Source: Torreya grandis (Eukaryota; Streptophyta; Pinopsida; Cupressales; Taxaceae). Taken from it: a stretch of 64,000 nucleotides of DNA. Location of the stretch: assembly GCA_037957365.1 (NCBI GenBank), contig JARHVA010000458.1, positions 4,227,501-4,291,500 of the forward strand. Reading direction: 5' to 3'. The notes beneath the pieces were generated by a model. It had not been told where the DNA came from and ran no database searches. It saw only the letters and a list, made by a program, of their open reading frames with translations. The stretch's first letter is position 1. The number at the start of each line of letters is the position of its first letter. Positions 60,201 through 64,000 of this stretch are shown here, piece by piece. Made by a program: the position numbers and the translations under genes.

Positions 60201-61570
60201 GATCACGAAACTGGTTAGAGGCAAAGGACTTTGTGAGCATCTAGCTCAAGACTTACAAGAAACCAACGAAGCCATTCTAGTGTCAAATGATGTAGAAGTC
60301 GCTGTTGTACAGACCTCACCTCCCAGCTGGTTCCGCGATCTGGTAAGCTATTTGCAGGAAGGTCATTACCCTTCCCATCTAAGTGCTTCAAAAAGAAGGT
60401 ATTTCAGACTGTAATCAATTCCATTTTTGCTTGTTGACGGTGTCTTGTTCAAGAAGGATATCAATGGAATGTTACTAAGGTGTGTAGAGCTAGGCCATAC
60501 TCAAAGGTTGCTTGAAGAGTTCCATGATGGATTTGGTGGACACTCTTCTGCCAGAACTATAGCACTCAAGATCATGAGAGGTGGGTACTTTTGGCCTAAC
60601 ATATTTGGTGACTGCCATGCATGGGTTAGGAAGTGCAAACAATGCGCTGTTTGTAAGGAAAATTAAACTAGCAGCCCTGCCCCTACAGCCAATTACAGTG
60701 GATCAGTCATTTGTCCAGTGGGGATTAGACTTTATTGGTCTCATCAACCCTCCTTCCAATTCAAGGCATAAGTGGATCCTAACAGCTACAGATTACTTCA
60801 CACATTGGACAGAAGTAGTTGCATTAAAGGAGGCAAACGAAACTAGCGTCCTTGATTTCTATGAAAGTTTGGTCACTAGGTTTGGAGTCCCTTCAACTAT
60901 TATTTCTGACAATGCAATGGCTTTTGTGGGATCTAGGATCAGCGAATGGGCAGTCCAACATGGAATCTATCTCAGCACCTCATCAAATTATTATCCACAA
61001 GGAAATGGCCTTGCTGAGTCTACAAACAAGAACCTATTGAGGATCATACGAAGGACCATTGAAGACAATCAGAGATTATGGTACCTCAAGCTGAAGTCAG
61101 CACCATGCGTTGATAGGATCACCTTCAAGAGGTCAATAGCCAACTCTCCCTACAAGCTGGTCTATGGTAGGGAAGCAAGGTTACCGATCTCTCTCGAGTT
61201 TCCCGCCTTAGAATTAATGCATCAACTTGAACTGTTAGAAAACGAGCCTATGGAGATCAAGTATGCAGAACTTATGGAGCTGGAAGAGACAAGAAATCAA
61301 GCCATGCTAGCCATGGAAAGTCATCAGGCACAGGTAAAAAGGACATTTGACAAAGGAGCTTCCTCACGAAGCTTCAATGAAGGAGATTTGGTCCTTAAGT
61401 GGGATGAGGACCGGGCCAAACCAAGAAGGCACACAAAGTTTGATTCACTTTGGAGTGGCCCATATACAATCTCTAGCTGCAAATCCCACAATGCCTTCCA
61501 ACTTGCTAAGATGGATGGCGAAGAGCTTCCAATCCCAGTAAATGGGATACATCTGAATCATTGCTATTAA
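57253..61570 (+). pseudogene. Pol region: PR, archaeal-type RNase H, RT, gypsy RNase H, integrase
   Basis: A 1,053-codon frame (57253-60414) continues past one stop (60412) and one frameshift near 60660 to 61570. Residues count from M57253. Protease: MVDSGASS (D94). Archaeal-type RNase H: LYYDGSRN (D298), VVEYEAL (E336), FGDSEL (D360), KHADRLA (D410), all four catalytic acids present. RT: CVDFRDLNRASLKDHYPLP, then LLVGYSGY where the catalytic Asp is Val (675), MSFGLSNAGATFQRAMD, YLDD (739-740). Gypsy RNase H: LYTYAN, where the first catalytic Asp is Tyr (884). Integrase: H...H...CKQC...C zinc finger, then WGLDFIG, IISDNAMAF and NGLAESTNKN (D, D, E present), with a GPYTISSC-type C-terminus. 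Dead as it stands. Confidence 0.92.
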
Positions 61571-61862
61571 AGAGCAAAGTTCCATGTACATATTTAATTA
61601 TTCTTTGCTTTCCTCCAAGTGCTGTAAAAGCACAATAGTTTGCTTCCGTTTTGTTCAATAAGTGTTTGTTTGCACATTTGCTTTTAGTTAGTTTTCCGCT
61701 TTCGTGTGTTTCCCTTCTTATTTTGGAGGAGGTTATTACGGCAATGATCAGAGTAGATTTTCGATCAGAAATTAGGTTCACCATTTGGGAATTCGAATAA
61801 CGTCTATACATGGCCTGGGTCCTCAAGCATGGAAGGCATGCTTCTCAGCTAAGTCGCCAGAA
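61571..61862 (+). other. 3' leader of the Tat-like element
   Basis: Short untranslated stretch between integrase and 3' LTR. It contains ttttggaggagg (61721-61732), a possible purine tract, but this lies about 130 bp from the LTR. The bases next to the LTR (gtcgccagaa) are only weakly purine-rich. Confidence 0.45.
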
Positions 61863-62136
61863 TGTTGACAAATCTTCCACGAGTCAGTTTTTTCTTGCCA
61901 CTTGGAAAGTTCTCATCTCTAGTCAAGGAAGGAAGAATTCATTGTTTTCCTTTGCTGATTCTAAGGACTCACTCAGGATTTTCTACAGACTCAGACAGCA
62001 TTTCTACGGACTCACTCAGGATTTTCTACGGACTCAGACAACATTTCTAAGGACTCACTCAGGATTTTCTACGGACTCAGACAGCATTTCTACGGACTCA
62101 CTCAGGATTTTCTACGGACTTAGACAGCGTTTCTAC

Positions 62137-62622
62137 GGACTCACTCAGAAGTTTCTACGGACTCACTCAGGGAGAAGTTTCTACGGACTCAGTCAAATTT
62201 GTAAAGCACTTAGAAGAAATTCGGAAAAGTTGCAAAAGGCAAGGAAAAGGGACAGTTTCAAGACTTCCGAAGGGCAGGGTACCCTTCGGAAGGGACACTT
62301 ACAAAAGGGCCGAAGGGCACCACCCTTCGGGAAGGCAGAAGACAAAAATCAGTGACCGTTGCAAAAAGCCCGGAGGGCCGGACTCACTCAGAAGTTTCTA
62401 CGGACTCACTCAGGGAGAAGTTTCTACGGACTCAGTCAAATTTGTAAAGCACTTAGAAGAAATTCGGAAAAGTTGCAAAAGGCAAGGAAAAGGGACAGTT
62501 TCAAGACTTTCGAAGGGCAGGGTACCCTTCGGAAGGGACACTTACAAAAGGGCCGAAGGGCACCACCCTTCGGGAAGGCAGAAGACAAAAATCAGTGACC
62601 GTTGCAAAAAGCCTGGGTACCC
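62137..62622. repeat. 243-bp tandem duplication in the 3' LTR only
   Basis: Both units begin ggactcactcagaagtttct (62137 and 62380) and run through the ccttcggaagggac and caccacccttcggg region. The units are nearly identical. The 5' LTR has a single copy. Confidence 0.9.
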
Positions 62623-62962
62623 TCCAATTTTTCCAAAGGGCACTGCCGGGAGGACACCTAGACTGTCGGAGGACACCTGGACTACCTGCCGGAGGACACT
62701 TGGAAATCCCGAAAGGCATTTCGTAGAGCAAAGGAAAAGAAATAATCCTTCAGAACTTTTGTCCGAAGGAATTCGGAAATAGCACAAGTCAAACATATAA
62801 AGAAAAGACCCCGGACCTTTCAAAAAACTAAGTCAAAGACAATTGGAATCCTTCGGACTTTTTGTCTGAAGGAATTCAGAATGACTTACATAGAGAATAA
62901 ATCCCGAGGAAAAGTCAAAGAAGTTGCGAAAAAGCTTTGAAAGATGACGGAAGGAATGACAA

Positions 62963-63007
62963 CCTTCGGACTTTTTGTCCGAAGGAATTCCTTCGGACAA
63001 AAAGTCC
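62963..63007. repeat. 45-bp palindrome in the 3' LTR
   Basis: Counterpart of 53972-54019; its right arm is shortened by changes at 63008-63012. Confidence 0.85.
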
Positions 63008-64000
63008 AAACAACTCCTTAAAAGGCTGGCACAAGACAAAATTCCGAAGGAATTCGGAAGCTTAGACAATCAAAAGAAATTCGCAAGAATATGACTCAGC
63101 GACCAATACAAAAGAACTGACAGAGAAAAATGACAGAAATAAGCCCGAAAAAAATTTTCGAAGAGAATATGACAGTTTCCAGTGACGTCCTACAAGCCGT
63201 CAATTTTTTACTGCAGGAAGTAACCGTTGAAATTAAAAAGATAACAGCAAATCCGAAATAAATGGAAGCCGACTGTGCAAAAAGGAATAGAAAATAGATA
63301 ATCCGACAAAAAATTGAATACGGAATCCTGCTGGAAATAGACACGATCAAAATTAGAACAAAATACATGCAAAAGTTGGAGCTATTTTTGAACGTTGGAG
63401 CTATTTTCGAACATTGGAGCTTTTTTGAATAAACAGTCAAAGTTTCAATTGACTGATCATTAAAGCCCTATTCGTCTTCATTCAGCGCATGCATCCGAAG
63501 GACTAAATCCAGCGTCAACAGGAGTTTCGAGTTCTAACGAGGAGTTGACTAGTCCATATTTAGAGTTGACTACTTGATCAAACACCGCATCCACTAGAAG
63601 ATTTACATGCAAAAAAGAGGTGGACGGTTCATGACAAGGATGAGTGCGCTTCATCAAACGAATAAGCTTCATGCAAGGACAAACTAAAAATATATTTTAT
63701 TTTAAGGCCAAGTAAAGCTTGGAGTTAACAAAAGTAAATCTTTCTCTTCAAGTTTATATGCCTATCTTTGGCCTCTTGTAATTTGCTATATAATGGCTTT
63801 CAGCCTTGATTAAAAATCATCCAATCTCTCTTGGTTAGACCAGACTCTGCCATTACGAGTTGTGTAACCTCTTCGATCAATAAGGACTGTACTTTCAGAT
63901 TTCAAGCATGGCATAGTGTATATTTCTTCAACAATTTGCATAAGTGGTAGAGTTTTCTCCCTTCCCAAATTTTGTTTCATACCTAGTTGCTATATTGTCC

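Larger units (their letters stand above)
53153..64000 (+). mobile_element. Tat-like Ty3/gypsy retrotransposon with two RNase H domains
   Basis: The 5' LTR is 53153-55472 (2,320 bp). The 3' LTR starts at 61863 and runs off the window (2,138 bp seen). A primer-like TGGCACACCTAGTGGGAC follows the 5' LTR after GTTTT. The interior encodes gag, protease, an archaeal-type RNase H, RT, the ordinary gypsy RNase H and integrase, in that order. A 200-bp LTR sample differs at about 6 positions (near 3%), the lowest in this window. Five stops and one frameshift plus changed catalytic residues make this copy inactive. Confidence 0.92.
61863..64000 (+). repeat. 3' LTR of the Tat-like element (truncated by window end)
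   Basis: Starts TGTTGACAAATC. Follows the 5' LTR closely, but has extra 'ggactcactcag' units, a 243-bp tandem duplication (62137-62622) and a shorter first palindrome. Confidence 0.92.

Noticed and set aside
61810..62598. Frames repeating DSLRIFYGLRQHFYGLTQ-like peptides
   Set aside because: Products of the LTR tandem repeat and of a duplication whose period is a multiple of three. The region is untranslated LTR.
53153..64000. Integrated plant pararetrovirus
   Set aside because: LTRs, a primer site and a DDE integrase are present and no movement protein is visible. This is a Ty3/gypsy retrotransposon.

Overview
The window is plant nuclear DNA from a large, repeat-dense genome. It has no bacterial features. 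Almost everything recognisable is a plant LTR retrotransposon or its debris, plus the last three exons of one conserved nuclear gene. The density of nested elements, a host gene whose upstream exons are absent from the next 26 kb, and a Tat-type element with two RNase H domains fit a seed plant with very long introns. A gymnosperm is plausible, but I cannot fix the species.

Layout. 0.43-4.86 kb: non-autonomous LTR element on the minus strand (E1). 5.05-11.33 kb: complete but dead Ty1/copia element. 11.3-15.3 kb: non-coding, ending in a TA-rich 'tatagata' tract. 15.28-25.25 kb: a 10-kb LTR element (E3) with no recognisable gag or pol but two long decayed ORFs of unknown type. Its left end carries a 383-bp inverted copy of its own LTR end. 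25.25-33.47 kb: continuation of the TA-rich tract, full of microsatellites. 33.58-33.77 kb: LINE-type zinc-finger remnant. 37.05-37.74 kb (minus): three 3'-terminal exons of a bacterial-type peptidyl-tRNA hydrolase gene. 41.2-52.0 kb: dead Ty3/gypsy element with chromovirus-like features, invaded by two hAT-like DNA transposons in opposite orientation and by a minus-strand deletion-derived LTR element (E4, with a perfect 5-bp target duplication). 52.1-52.7 kb (minus): a gypsy reverse-transcriptase remnant. 53.15 kb to the end: a Tat-like Ty3/gypsy element with LTRs over 2.1 kb, the youngest-looking insertion.

Connections. E1, E3 and the Tat-like element carry related primer-binding sites beginning TGGCAC(A/G)CC. 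E3 and the Tat-like element also share the same five-base spacer, so E1 and E3 look like non-autonomous partners of a Tat-like machinery. Most premature stops in the decayed ORFs can be explained as glutamine or arginine codons changed by C-to-T (CAG to TAG, CAA to TAA, CGA to TGA), the pattern expected from decay of methylated cytosines. The most unusual items are the archaeal-type RNase H placed between protease and reverse transcriptase in the Tat-like element, and the roughly 1,270-codon ORF of E3 with a coiled coil and a nuclear-localisation-like basic cluster.
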